Notes: generated by a model not told the origin, from the letters alone. A stretch of DNA of 64,000 nucleotides from Nocardioides jensenii JCM 1364 = NBRC 14755 (GCF_001552535.1 NZ_BCRJ01000003.1:124001-188000), one strand, 5' to 3'; positions 1 through 9,565 are shown, counted from the stretch's first letter. A program made the numbers and translations.

Positions 1-2
1 GG

Positions 3-1139
3 GTATTCGACGGGTTCCTGAAGGCGACCCCGATAGTCGGCACCTACCTGTCGTTCTTCGTCTTTGGCGGCGAGTTTCCGGGCGACCAGGTCATCTCACG
101 CTTCTACGTTCTTCACATCCTGCTGATCCCGGGTGTGCTTTTGGCGCTGGTTGCGCTTCACCTGGTTCTGATCGTCTACCACAAGCACACGCAATGGCCC
201 GGTCCAGGCCGGACCGAGCAGAATGTGGTCGGCTTCCCGCTGTGGCCGGTCTACACCGCGAAGGCCACGGGCTTCTTCTTCATCGTCTTCGGGGTCATCG
301 CGCTGATGGGCAGCCTGCTCTCCATCAACAGCGTATGGAAGTACGGCCCCTACGACCCCTCCAAGGTGACCGCCGGTTCCCAGCCGGACTGGTACATGGG
401 CTGGCCCGACGGCTTGCTCCGGATCATGCCCCCGTTGGAAACCCATGCCTGGGGCGTGACGATCTCGTGGAGCATCATCATCCCCATCCTGGTCGCCCCC
501 CTGGCCCTACTGCTGATCGTGATGCTGCTGCCCTTCCTTGAAGCGTGGATCACCGGGGACAAACGTGAGCACCATCTGCTCCAGCGCCCACGCGACGCGC
601 CGGGACGAACGGCATTCATGGCCGCGCTGGTGACCTTCTACGGACTGGCATGGGCAGCCGGTGGAAACGACATCCTCGCGACCCAGTTTCATCTGTCCCT
701 CAATCAGATCACCTACGCGCTCCGCGTGCTGATCTTCGCAGGCCCCGTCATCGCATTCCTAGTAACCAAGCGATGGTGCATCTCCCTACAGCGGCACGAC
801 CGGCAGACGCTGCTGCACGGCCGGGAGACTGGTACTGTCCGGCGCTCTCATGACGGCGGATACAGCGAGAAGCACGTACCGCTCAGTGCGGGCAGGGCAT
901 ACACCCTCGCCGCGGCCACGCGAGAGAAGCCGATCGATGCTCCCGACCTCGACGGCGTCCCCCCGAATGCCCGGCGTTGGCGGCGGCTCCGGTATCGGCT
1001 CTCACAAGCGCTGTACGCCGACAACGTTCCGGATCTGACGTCGCCCGACGAAACGGGTCCTCAATACCAAAGCCGCGATCGCCCAATCGACAGCGCCGAA
1101 AGCACTGATCCCGGCTCAACCCCCGATACCCATGCGTGA
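3..1139 (+). CDS. qcrB: Cytochrome bc1 complex cytochrome b subunit (QcrB), 5' end outside window
   Basis: The open frame runs from the window edge, so only the C-terminal half or so is present. The fragment carries the quinol-cytochrome b core: a GTYLSFFVFGGEFPG stretch, then FYVLHILLIPG and ALHLVLIVYHKHTQ helices whose two histidines match haem b ligands of the family. About six membrane helices follow in total, then a hydrophilic tail of about 100 residues. QcrB sits in the plasma membrane and passes electrons from menaquinol to cytochrome c in the bcc-aa3 supercomplex. No qcrA or qcrC is visible here because the gene starts off-window. The long charged tail after the last helix is seen in actinobacterial forms. 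It overlaps the next gene by 8 bp, so the two are probably co-translated. It is likely host DNA, or a second copy beside the element boundary. Confidence 0.9.
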   Translation, partial: VFDGFLKATPIVGTYLSFFVFGGEFPGDQVISRFYVLHILLIPGVLLALVALHLVLIVYHKHTQWPGPGRTEQNVVGFPLWPVYTAKATGFFFIVFGVIALMGSLLSINSVWKYGPYDPSKVTAGSQPDWYMGWPDGLLRIMPPLETHAWGVTISWSIIIPILVAPLALLLIVMLLPFLEAWITGDKREHHLLQRPRDAPGRTAFMAALVTFYGLAWAAGGNDILATQFHLSLNQITYALRVLIFAGPVIAFLVTKRWCISLQRHDRQTLLHGRETGTVRRSHDGGYSEKHVPLSAGRAYTLAAATREKPIDAPDLDGVPPNARRWRRLRYRLSQALYADNVPDLTSPDETGPQYQSRDRPIDSAESTDPGSTPDTHA

Positions 1140-1638
1140 GCACGCGGACAGAAAACGGAATTCTTGGCAGACCGTCGTGGTTGTGCCCGCTGAAAGCGCA
1201 ACCGTGGCGACATCACTGTCGCAAGGACCCATGCTTGTCGCGCACACCGGGAATGCCCATCTCGGTCTCGTCGTCACTCGTGCCCTTCTCCGAGACTTGT
1301 GGCAAGCGCAGACGACCCTCCCGCATCTTGTGGAAGCGCCGGATGCCGACCCGACGACCACCGTCGACTTGCCTGAGACGATTCCCTTCCGGCATGCGAA
1401 CTCACACACGCTCACCTGCAGTCGGGGGGAGATTCATCTGACGCTTCATGCGACAGGAGATCGGCATAGACCAGACGTGGACGTCGAGCTACGCGTGAAC
1501 CGTTCCCTACTCGAACATCTAGTCATTCAGCGGAGCCAAGGCCACCGACTCGGCCGTATCCTCGCCCTCTCCTGGCTAGTTTTCGTGGTGGGCATTCTCC
1601 TGGTCGTGGTGCTCGTCGTCGGAGCGCAGACTCTGTAG
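1132..1638 (+). CDS. Small C-terminally membrane-anchored protein of unknown function
   Basis: 168 residues. The family is not recognised. The ATG at 1132 lies inside the last codons of qcrB, which suggests translational coupling. Residues 1-140 are polar with scattered beta-like segments. Residues about 142-165 form one strong hydrophobic helix (ILALSWLVFVVGILLVVVL) at the extreme C-terminus, so this looks like a tail-anchored protein with its bulk in the cytoplasm. Coupling to qcrB suggests a role near the respiratory complex, but that is inference from position only. It ends close to where element-type genes begin on the other strand. Confidence 0.55.
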   Translation: MREHADRKRNSWQTVVVVPAESATVATSLSQGPMLVAHTGNAHLGLVVTRALLRDLWQAQTTLPHLVEAPDADPTTTVDLPETIPFRHANSHTLTCSRGEIHLTLHATGDRHRPDVDVELRVNRSLLEHLVIQRSQGHRLGRILALSWLVFVVGILLVVVLVVGAQTL

Positions 1639-1699
1639 TCGCAGTACCTCAGCCTCTTGTCCCGTGCAGACCCGTCTCCGAGACTGGCACGTTCCGACC

Positions 1700-1883
1700 A
1701 GGTCCCGGGTTTGGACGAGAATCCGCTGCTCCGATCTCGCCGCTGCGAGGAGTCCAGAACCCTGCTGGCTCCGAGCTCGCTGACCAGACCGGTTACGCGG
1801 AAGTCGCCGGACTCGGTGACGCAGCTGAGACTGATGCGGGCGAGCCGCTCTGCCTCGTCGACCTTTGTGCCCGCGGCGCTCAC
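1700..1883 (-). pseudogene. dprA: Truncated 5' end of dprA (DNA-processing protein)
   Basis: A GTG start at 1883 overlaps the stop of the upstream small gene (GTGA). The reading frame gives DEAERLARISLS, ESGDFRVTGLVSELGA and RVLDSSQRRDRSSG. This is how actinobacterial DprA proteins begin (the helical N-terminal region before the Rossmann fold). Similarity fades near 1700. No GxRxP/Rossmann region follows, so at least 80% of a normal DprA of 300-400 residues is missing. DprA loads RecA onto incoming single-stranded DNA, a sensible partner for conjugation. The cut end faces the qcrB side and probably marks a deletion or the element boundary. The call rests on about 45 residues of remembered similarity. 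Confidence 0.6.
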
Positions 1884-2041
1884 TCGGAGACTCCCCGCAG
1901 GAGCACGACGTCGGGTTCGTGAATGACGTCGATGCGCTTGCGTGGGTGGAACGCACATGCTGCCGCCACAACCAGCCGTCGTAGTTGTCGCTCGGTGACG
2001 CTCAGTTGCCTCGGTCCCGTGGTGCCGTCGTACTCGCTCAT
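1880..2041 (-). CDS. 53-residue hypothetical protein between DUF4192 gene and dprA remnant
   Basis: ATG at 2041 follows a clear GGAGG ribosome site with 6-bp spacing. The start is 11 bp after the DUF4192 stop, and the stop overlaps the GTG of the dprA remnant. Packing on both sides argues that this short frame is translated. The product is basic in the middle (RQLRRLVVAAACAFHPRKR) and ends IHEPDVVLLRGVSE. It shows no membrane segment and no metal-binding pattern. Function is unknown. Confidence 0.55.
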   Translation of the reverse strand: MSEYDGTTGPRQLSVTERQLRRLVVAAACAFHPRKRIDVIHEPDVVLLRGVSE

Positions 2042-2052
2042 CGATGTCCTCC

Positions 2053-3090
2053 TCAAAGGCCGGGGGGCGGCCGGTCAGTGGGCTGGCTGGCCGGGACGTC
2101 GCGCTGGTCGTGGTGGCTGGGCGGCTTGGGTACGAACGACTCGTCGAGTTCGTTGGCGACCTCGCGTAGTCGAGTCTGGTTCGGCTCCCACTCCCTGGGG
2201 TGCAAGGCGTTCTGCAGGGCCGAGGCGACAAGATCGGCCATCGTGTAGGGCTGGTCTGTGGGCACCTGGTCGAGGGCACACCACGCTTTGGCGCCATTCC
2301 CGCCTAACCAGCTGGCGAACCCGAGCATCGACGCCGGTGCCGCGCGAACCTCGTCCGGGGCGCGTCGGGTCAGGTCGGTCCACAGCGCGGCGTGCGCGGC
2401 GAGGTTCTGGGTGCTCATGTCCTGCCACAGTGCGTCGCGGGTGCTGATCGTCTCCAAAGCGACGAGCATCCGGGCGCCGTCGAGGTCGCAGAGCCGGACC
2501 CCGTCGGTGTGGAACTGCTCGAGGCGGCCCAGTGCCCAGTCGCGTTCGGCGCTCGGGGTGCTGGTCATGGACGCGGCCCGGGCAGTGTCGAGGACGTCGG
2601 CGATCGGCTGGCGGTCTCCGACGAGCGATTCTGCGAGGGAGGCGCGACTGGCGGCCGGCTGGGCGACGCCGGTCAGCACGGTCTTGACGGCGAGCTTGTC
2701 GACTGTTTCCTGAGTCTGGCGGCCGGTGGCACCCGTGTTGAGGTCGCGCCAGTGCTCCCCGTCGGACCACAGCCGCAGGTCAGTGGTGACCTCGACGGTC
2801 TCCAAATGATCCGACATGTGTTGGCTGGCCAGCTCTGTGTTGTGCCGGTCTGCGGTGATGCAGACGATGCCGATGCGGGCATCGGGATGCGCGTGCCGGC
2901 TGAACGGGCCGCGCAGTTCTGCCCAGAGCGCGTCGCGCTCGGTTGCCGAGGTGGGCAGGTCAGCGCGGACGACCGGCAGGCCGCCGCCGGGCCCGAACGG
3001 GACCACGACGATCGACTCTTCGGGCTTGAACCCGAGCACATGGGGCAGCGCAGCGAGCAGCTCGTCCTGCGACTTGACGACAAGGTTCAT
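2053..3090 (-). CDS. DUF4192 family protein
   Basis: 345 residues from the ATG at 3090, which has a GGGAGG site 8 bp upstream; an in-frame codon at 3132 lacks one. The N-terminus has the DUF4192 signature: VKSQDELLAALPHVLGFKPEESIVVV, then alternating hydrophobic strands with polar loops. DUF4192 proteins are common in Actinobacteria and have no proven function. They often sit near mobile or DNA-metabolism genes. Here the gene is second in a leftward operon beside the relaxase, with 17 bp to the gene upstream and 11 bp to the one downstream. No signal peptide or membrane helix is visible. The residues past about 320 are proline-rich and disordered. Confidence 0.85.
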   Translation of the reverse strand: MNLVVKSQDELLAALPHVLGFKPEESIVVVPFGPGGGLPVVRADLPTSATERDALWAELRGPFSRHAHPDARIGIVCITADRHNTELASQHMSDHLETVEVTTDLRLWSDGEHWRDLNTGATGRQTQETVDKLAVKTVLTGVAQPAASRASLAESLVGDRQPIADVLDTARAASMTSTPSAERDWALGRLEQFHTDGVRLCDLDGARMLVALETISTRDALWQDMSTQNLAAHAALWTDLTRRAPDEVRAAPASMLGFASWLGGNGAKAWCALDQVPTDQPYTMADLVASALQNALHPREWEPNQTRLREVANELDESFVPKPPSHHDQRDVPASQPTDRPPPGL

Positions 3091-3107
3091 GGCAATGGCC
3101 TCCCGTC

Positions 3108-3437
3108 TCAGCTGACCCGCGCCGCGGCGCACTCATCGCTCTGTGCTTGATCCGCGAGGCGACGCAGCCGCGTCGCCTCCCGTAGGCCGATCTGGTCGCC
3201 GCACCATTCGGCGGCTTCGCGCAGAGTCACCCCTTCGATCGCCGTCATTTCGCGTAATGCGTTCCCGGCTCGCTGCTCGGCAGCAGTCACCGCGGCGTCG
3301 CGTTCGCCGATGGCAAGCATCACCTGCAGCGCCAGATCTTCCAGCCGCTTGGCGCGTTCCAAAAGCACAGCGCGGCGCTTCGACGTAACGGTTCGTGCGT
3401 CACGTCGGGCCTTCTGGCGCATCGTCTGCTGGCTCAT
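3108..3437 (-). CDS. Small helical protein, first gene of the DUF4192 operon
   Basis: 109 residues from the ATG at 3437, which has GAGGGA 7 bp upstream; the longer frame from 3479 has no such site. The product is highly charged and predicted all-helical, with a basic N-terminus (RQKARRDARTVTSKRRA) and a possible coiled coil from about residue 30 to 65. A compact C-terminal helix-turn-helix-like stretch (EGVTLREAAEWCG, LREATRLRRLA) could bind DNA, though no known HTH family is matched confidently. It lies divergent from the relaxase across the candidate oriT. That position is typical of relaxosome accessory proteins, so such a role is possible but unproven. Confidence 0.7.
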   Translation of the reverse strand: MSQQTMRQKARRDARTVTSKRRAVLLERAKRLEDLALQVMLAIGERDAAVTAAEQRAGNALREMTAIEGVTLREAAEWCGDQIGLREATRLRRLADQAQSDECAAARVS

Positions 3438-3742
3438 CTGCTGATCCCTCACTCGTGTGGATTGGACTCCGGTAGTCACCTACGTCGGATCCGACCCCGT
3501 GAGCGATCACCACGACCGAAGAATCTTGCAAACCGCCTTCTCAATTGCTGCCATCCCCGCTCGCCCAGTGACCGACGCCTGCCCAGTCCCCAGCCGCGTC
3601 AGCGTCCCCCCCATCCCAAGATCACGGACCCGACTTCCACACACCTCTTGCATTCCCGGTGGGTCGAGCAGAGAGAGCAGCCAGAGTTTCTCCGAGAAAC
3701 TGATCGTCCCCGCTCCCCCGTCGCACCTAGGTGCCCGTGACG
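3438..3742. promoter_or_regulatory. Divergent intergenic region with two palindromes; candidate oriT and promoters
   Basis: This 305-bp gap separates the leftward small gene from the rightward relaxase gene and holds no plausible gene. It contains a perfect 12-bp palindrome GTCGGATCCGAC at 3484-3495. A near-hairpin AGTTTCTCCGAGAAACT at 3685-3701 has 8-bp arms around one base. Origins of transfer of MobF elements usually lie beside the relaxase gene and contain inverted repeats next to nic, so this is the natural place to look. No nic consensus could be recognised. The sites could equally be operators for the divergent promoters. Confidence 0.4.
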
Positions 3743-6700
3743 ATGAGCCTCCACAAACTGACGGCCGGGTCCGGGTACGACTACCTGACCCGCCAGGTCG
3801 CAGCCCTGGACGCCACCGACAAAGGCCACACCGGGCTCGCGAGCTACTACACCGAAAAGGGCGAGACCCCCGGCGAGTGGATTGGGTCCGGCATGGACGG
3901 AATCGACGGCCTGGACGCCGGCGACATCGTCACCGCCGACCACATGCAGAACCTGTTCGGGGCCGGCCACCACCCGCTGGCCACCGAGCGCACCAAGGAG
4001 CTGGACCTGCGCATCGGCCGACCAGACCAGACCTCCCCCACTGAGGCCGACTACAAGGCAGCGGCCCGTCTGGGCGTCCCCTACAAGGTCTACGACAACG
4101 ACATCAGCGCCTTCCGGGTAGAGGTCGCCAAACGACTCTCGGCGATCAACGAGGCGGCTGGGCTGCCGGGCGACTGGCCGGTTCCGGCCGAAGCACGTGC
4201 GCGGGTCCGCACCCAGGTCGGGCGCGAGCTCTTCCAAGCCGAGCACGGCCGCGAGCCTGCGGACGCCCGCGAGCTCGCGGCCGCCATCGCCAAGCACTCG
4301 CGGCCTAAGACGACGGCAGTCGCGGGTTACGACCTGACGTTCTCCCCGGTCAAGAGCGTCTCAACCCTGTGGGCACTGGCCGATCCGACGACCGCCGCGG
4401 TCATCGAGCGGGCGCACCAGGCTGCCATCAAGGACGCGATCGACTTCATTGAGACCAAGGCACTATTCACCCGTCAGGGCACCAACGGCATCCGCCAGGT
4501 CAACGTCCGCGGTCTGGTCGCCACGGCGTTCACCCACCGCGACTCCCGGGCAGGCGACCCCGATCTGCACACACACGTCGCGGTCGCGAACAAGGTCCAG
4601 ACCCTCGACGGCAAGTGGCTGGCAATCGACGGGCGCCCCCTGCACAAGGCCATCGTGTCGGCGTCGGAGACCTACAACACCGCCCTCGAACGGCACCTGG
4701 GAGACGCCCTGGGAGTGCGGTTCACGGAGCGCCCGAATCCCGACGCCCGCAAACGTCCTGTGCGCGAGATCGTCGGCGTCGACCCCACCCTGAATCAGCG
4801 ATTCTCCAAGCGGCGAATCAGCGTCGAGGGCCGCCGCAAGGAGTTGGCCACGGTGTTCCAGGCTGCCCACGGACGGCCGCCAACCCCGATCGAGACGCTG
4901 CAACTGGCCCAGCAAGCCACCCTGGAGACCCGAGAGGCCAAGCATGAACCTCGCTCCCTGGCTCAGCAGCGCGAGGTGTGGACCCGGGAGGCGGTCGAAG
5001 TCCTCGGCTCCCCCGCCCGCATCCAGCAGATGCTCCGGGGCGCGCTCGCACCGACTCCCCGAACCTCGGTTACCGCCGACGCGGCATGGTTCGCCGCGAC
5101 CACCGACCGAATCGTTGCGACGATGGAAGGTGGCCGCGCCACCTGGCAGTACTGGCACGTCTACGCCGAGGCCCAGCGGCAGGTGCGCACCGCCGACGCC
5201 CCCACCGATCAGGTCAGCACCGTCGTCGAACTACTGGTCAGCGAGGCCCTCGACCGCTCTGTGAGCATGGCCCGTCCCGCAGACACCATCACCGAACCCG
5301 GCGCGCTCCGTCGCACAGACGGTGCCCCGGTCTACACCCAAGCGAAGGCCACCCTGTTCACCTCCAGCAAGGTCCTCGCGGCCGAGGAACGCCTGGTGGC
5401 TGCGGCCGGCCGCCTCGATGGCTTCGCGGTGGACGAGCAGAACGTCGCCCTAGCGCTGCTGGAATCGGAGGCCAACGGGGTCACTCTCAACGCCGGTCAA
5501 GCCACTCTCGTCAAGGAGATGGCCACCTCGGGGGCTCGGCTTCAGTTGGCGATCGCGCCCGCTGGATCGGGTAAGACCACTGCGATGCGGGCACTGGCCC
5601 AAGCCTGGACCGAGGGCGGCGGCGACGTGATCGGGCTGGCTCCCTCTGCTGCGGCTGCGGACGCACTGCGATCCCAGATCGATACCCAGACCGACACCCT
5701 CGCCAAGCTCACCCACTCCCTCGCACAGGCGCACAGTGGCGGCGCTGAGCTGCCCGGATGGGTCGCCGGCATCGGCCCCGGGACGCTCGTGGTGATCGAC
5801 GAGGCCGGCATGGCCGACACCCTCTCCCTCGACGTCGCGGTCCAGCACATCGTGGAACGTGGGGGCAGCGTCCGACTCGTCGGCGACGACCAACAGCTCG
5901 CCTCGATCGGCGCCGGCGGTGCGCTGCGTGACATCCAAGCGACCCACGGTGCCCTGCAACTGTCCGAGCTGGTTCGGTTCACCGACCCAGCCGAAGGTGC
6001 CGCGTCGCTGGCGCTGCGCGAGGGCAAAACCGAGGCACTCGGCTTCTACCTGGACCGCGACCGGGTACACGTCGGCGACATGGCCACCATGACCAAGGAC
6101 GTCTTCACCTCATGGCAGGCCGACCGTGCCGCCGGGCTGGACGCGATCATGCTCGCCCCCACCCGGGAGTTGGTCAGTGAACTCAACCAGCAGGCCCGCG
6201 CCCACCGGCTCGAGGGGGCCGACGCTGCGAACGTGGGCCCGTCTCGGCGGCTGGCGGACGGCAACGAGGCCGGCGTCGGAGAGCTGATCATCACCCGTAG
6301 CAATGACCGCAAGCTGCGCACCTCGGCCACCGACTGGGTCAAGAACGGTGACCGGTGGACCGTGTTGGAACTGCACGACGCAGGGGACCTGACCGTCCAG
6401 CACACCCAGCACGGCCGCACCGTGCGCCTGCCGCGCGAGTACGTGGAGGCCTCCACGGAACTCGGCTACGCCTGCACCGTGCACACCGCCCAGGGCGTCA
6501 CCGCCGACACCATGCACAGTCTGGCCACCGGCACCGAGTCACGCCAGCAGCTCTACACGATGATGACCCGCGGCAAGAATGGCAACCACGTCTACCTCGA
6601 GGTCGTCGGCGACGGCGACCCACACTCGGTCATCCACCCGACCCTGGTCCGCCCGCTCACTTCGACCGACATCCTCGAACAGGTGCTGGCCCGCGATGCC

Positions 6701-9565
6701 TCCCAGCGGTCGGCTACCAGCCTGATCCGTGAACAGGCCGACCCCGCCATCCGACTCGGCGAGGCCGCCCAGCGGTACCTCGACAGCCTCTACGTCACCG
6801 CCGAACACGTCATGGGGGCCGAGGTGGTGGCGTCCTTGGACACCACTGCCGATCGCCTGCTCCCCGGGCTTGCCGACGAGGCCGCCTGGCCCACGCTGCG
6901 CGCCCACCTGTTGCTGCTCGGCGCCGTCGGGGAGAGCCCCACCGAGGCCCTGCGGGCAGTCGCGAGCGACCGCGAACTGGTCTCGGCCGAGGACCGGGCA
7001 GCGGTGCTCGACTGGCGACTGGATGCCTCCGGCCTGCGCAACGCCGGCGCGGGACCGCTGCCTTGGATGCCCGGCATCCCGGAGCGGCTAGCCGACGACC
7101 CCCGCTGGGGTGCCTACCTCGCCCAGCGTGCCCATCTGGTCGAGGCCCTCGCCGGCCAGATCCGCGACCGGGCCGAGTCACAGACCTCGCTCCCCGCCTG
7201 GGCACGGCACGGGCTCAAGCCCGACGACGTCACGATCGCCGACGTCGAGGTGTGGCGTGCGGCCATGCAGGTGCCCGCTGACGACCATCGGCCCACCGGG
7301 GCACCACAACTGCAGAAGGCCTCCGCCACGTACCAGCGGCGCCTGGCCCGGCGCATCACCGGCGACCACACCCCCGCACTCAAAGAGTGGAGCCACCTGC
7401 TCCACACGGTGGCCCCGCAGGTCCGCCGCGACGAGTTCACTCCCCTCCTAGCCGAGCGCCTGGCCGCCATGTCACGTTCCGGAATCAGCGTCCACCAGGT
7501 ACTCCGCTCCGGCGCCAACGCAGCCCCGCTGCCCGACGAGCACGCCGCGGCGGCGCTGTGGTGGCGCATGGCACGCCACCTCACCCCGGCGGTAGCCGAG
7601 CAGATCGGTGACGGGTCCCACGGCGAGGGGGTCACCACCGAGTGGGCCCACTGGTTGCCCGACCTGGTCGGCGCCGACCGGGCAGGACGGGTTCAGGCCA
7701 GCAGTTGGTGGCCAGCGTTGGTCTCCAACGTCGACCACGGACTGCAGCGCGGATGGCAGCTTGAGGACCTGCTTTCGGCGGTGACGGCATTGCCCACCGA
7801 TGGTGGAGACAGCGGGGTCGATGATTGCCAGGCGTTGGTCTGGCGGACCTCGATCGCGCTCGACCCGATCCCCGACGAGCACGAGCCCACCTACTCCCTC
7901 GACGAACCGCCCGCGGACTTGTGGGAAGGCGTCGAGCCCGACCCGGACATGTGGGTCGAGCACCCCGCCGACACCATCTGGCCCACCGACGACCTAATTG
8001 ACCCGGAGGACAGCCAAAGTCCCGGCCCGGACTCCTCTGAGCACCTGACCCCGGGCGATGTCGACGAGGAGGAGGACCTCGACCGCCAACTGCTGCTCGC
8101 GGAGCTTGACCGCGACACGAATACCCCGCTCGAACCGAGTGATGCCTACCTGCGCCGGGTCTACGAGTGGGAGCAGCAAGCACTAGCCAGCCCGGTCACC
8201 CGGGCACGGATGCTTGAGATCAACGAGATCACCCAGAGCTTCTTCGAGGAGCGGTTCACCGACTCGTGGGGGCGCGACTATCTCACCGGCCGGTTCGGCC
8301 TCGACCTCGCCGGAAACGAACACTTCCGCCCCGGGCAAGCCCCCGCTGGGTGGACCAACCTGGTCGATCACCTGCGCCAGCGTGGTGTCAGCGACACCGA
8401 AATGGTGGCCACCGGGGTCGCCACCACGGCCAGCACGGGCCGCCTGATCGACCGGTTCCGCGACCGGGTCACCTTCCCGGTGCTTCACAAGGGAGAGGTC
8501 CTTGGGTTCGTCGGTCGCCGGCGTCACTACCTCACCGACGCCGACAAGGGAGGGCCGAAGTACCTCAACACCTCCGACACCGCGTTGTTCCACAAGGGCG
8601 CACAGCTGTACGGGCTCGTTGACGAGCTGATCGCCGAAGGCGGTGTCCCGGTGATCGTCGAAGGCCCCATGGACGCCATCGCGGTCACCCTGGCAAGCGG
8701 CGGACGCTACGTCGGGGTGGCATCGCTGGGCACCTCTCTGACCGACGAGCAGGCCACCCAGCTCGACGGGGTCGGCCGCGACCCAATGGTGGCCACCGAC
8801 GCCGACCTCGCCGGGCAGGTCGCCGCTGAGCGCGACTTCTGGATGCTCACCCCGCACGGCATGGACCCCGGATACGCCCGCTTCCCCGAGGGCCTGGACC
8901 CGGCCGATGTTCTCGCTCAGCACGGTCCCGCAGCATTGACGGGGATGCTGGCCAGCGGCCAGACGCTGGGCGACCAGCTGCTCTGCGAGCGGCTCGACAA
9001 TCTCGCCCCCGAGCAGGCCCGGGTGACCGCGATGCGGGTCGTTGCGGCTCGGCCGAGTCGTGCGTGGGCGCCGGGAACCATCCAGATCAGTGCCCGCCTG
9101 CAACTCTCCCAGTTGCAGTCGCGCCGCGCACTGCGTGACGCCGTGGTGGCGTGGGATGCGGACCCGCGCAAGGTCGCTCAAGGTCAGCTGGCCACGACCA
9201 CTGAGGTCCGCGGCCGCCTCGAGGCTGCGGCCGCCAAGTCGCCGGCCGAGCGCTGGGCACCGCTGGCGCGTGAGCTGGACCCGCGCCTGGTGGAGCAGGG
9301 CGACTGGGCCGCGACAGCAGCAATGCTGCAGCAGGCACATGAGCAGGGACACGACGTCAGCGCCGCGACCAGGGCACTGGTTGCCGAGGCCCCGTTGGGC
9401 GACAGCCCGGCCCGCGACCTGCGCTACCGCATTGTGTCCCGTCTCGACATCCCGTTCGACACCGGCGAGGGCGGACCCACCCCGACTCAGTCGAGCGGCG
9501 CTGCACAGGATCGGAAGCAGCCGGGCGACGTACGACATTCGCGCCGCGGCACGCCGCGGCGCTGA
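3743..9565 (+). CDS. MobF relaxase fused to helicase and DnaG-like primase domains (TraA/TrwC type)
   Basis: 1940 residues from the ATG at 3743 (MSLHKLTAGSGYDYL, the usual start of actinobacterial MobF proteins); GTG codons at 3731 and 3737 are alternatives. Residues about 1-350 are the TrwC-type relaxase, with a tyrosine pair at about 34 (SYYTEKGE) and the metal-binding histidines near 262-276 (FTHRD, DLHTHVAVAN). It should nick oriT and stay bound to the 5' end. Residues about 590-950 are a RecD-like helicase: Walker A APAGSGKTT (~605), Walker B VVIDEAGM (~682), and VHTAQGVT (~910). Residues about 1450-1590 match the DnaG catalytic-core N-part. A Toprim fold follows with EGPMDA (~1640) and ATDADLAG (~1686). 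No CHC2 zinc finger is seen. The primase may prime the complementary strand in the recipient. The C-terminal 200 residues are unassigned. Confidence 0.93.
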   Translation: MSLHKLTAGSGYDYLTRQVAALDATDKGHTGLASYYTEKGETPGEWIGSGMDGIDGLDAGDIVTADHMQNLFGAGHHPLATERTKELDLRIGRPDQTSPTEADYKAAARLGVPYKVYDNDISAFRVEVAKRLSAINEAAGLPGDWPVPAEARARVRTQVGRELFQAEHGREPADARELAAAIAKHSRPKTTAVAGYDLTFSPVKSVSTLWALADPTTAAVIERAHQAAIKDAIDFIETKALFTRQGTNGIRQVNVRGLVATAFTHRDSRAGDPDLHTHVAVANKVQTLDGKWLAIDGRPLHKAIVSASETYNTALERHLGDALGVRFTERPNPDARKRPVREIVGVDPTLNQRFSKRRISVEGRRKELATVFQAAHGRPPTPIETLQLAQQATLETREAKHEPRSLAQQREVWTREAVEVLGSPARIQQMLRGALAPTPRTSVTADAAWFAATTDRIVATMEGGRATWQYWHVYAEAQRQVRTADAPTDQVSTVVELLVSEALDRSVSMARPADTITEPGALRRTDGAPVYTQAKATLFTSSKVLAAEERLVAAAGRLDGFAVDEQNVALALLESEANGVTLNAGQATLVKEMATSGARLQLAIAPAGSGKTTAMRALAQAWTEGGGDVIGLAPSAAAADALRSQIDTQTDTLAKLTHSLAQAHSGGAELPGWVAGIGPGTLVVIDEAGMADTLSLDVAVQHIVERGGSVRLVGDDQQLASIGAGGALRDIQATHGALQLSELVRFTDPAEGAASLALREGKTEALGFYLDRDRVHVGDMATMTKDVFTSWQADRAAGLDAIMLAPTRELVSELNQQARAHRLEGADAANVGPSRRLADGNEAGVGELIITRSNDRKLRTSATDWVKNGDRWTVLELHDAGDLTVQHTQHGRTVRLPREYVEASTELGYACTVHTAQGVTADTMHSLATGTESRQQLYTMMTRGKNGNHVYLEVVGDGDPHSVIHPTLVRPLTSTDILEQVLARDASQRSATSLIREQADPAIRLGEAAQRYLDSLYVTAEHVMGAEVVASLDTTADRLLPGLADEAAWPTLRAHLLLLGAVGESPTEALRAVASDRELVSAEDRAAVLDWRLDASGLRNAGAGPLPWMPGIPERLADDPRWGAYLAQRAHLVEALAGQIRDRAESQTSLPAWARHGLKPDDVTIADVEVWRAAMQVPADDHRPTGAPQLQKASATYQRRLARRITGDHTPALKEWSHLLHTVAPQVRRDEFTPLLAERLAAMSRSGISVHQVLRSGANAAPLPDEHAAAALWWRMARHLTPAVAEQIGDGSHGEGVTTEWAHWLPDLVGADRAGRVQASSWWPALVSNVDHGLQRGWQLEDLLSAVTALPTDGGDSGVDDCQALVWRTSIALDPIPDEHEPTYSLDEPPADLWEGVEPDPDMWVEHPADTIWPTDDLIDPEDSQSPGPDSSEHLTPGDVDEEEDLDRQLLLAELDRDTNTPLEPSDAYLRRVYEWEQQALASPVTRARMLEINEITQSFFEERFTDSWGRDYLTGRFGLDLAGNEHFRPGQAPAGWTNLVDHLRQRGVSDTEMVATGVATTASTGRLIDRFRDRVTFPVLHKGEVLGFVGRRRHYLTDADKGGPKYLNTSDTALFHKGAQLYGLVDELIAEGGVPVIVEGPMDAIAVTLASGGRYVGVASLGTSLTDEQATQLDGVGRDPMVATDADLAGQVAAERDFWMLTPHGMDPGYARFPEGLDPADVLAQHGPAALTGMLASGQTLGDQLLCERLDNLAPEQARVTAMRVVAARPSRAWAPGTIQISARLQLSQLQSRRALRDAVVAWDADPRKVAQGQLATTTEVRGRLEAAAAKSPAERWAPLARELDPRLVEQGDWAATAAMLQQAHEQGHDVSAATRALVAEAPLGDSPARDLRYRIVSRLDIPFDTGEGGPTPTQSSGAAQDRKQPGDVRHSRRGTPRR

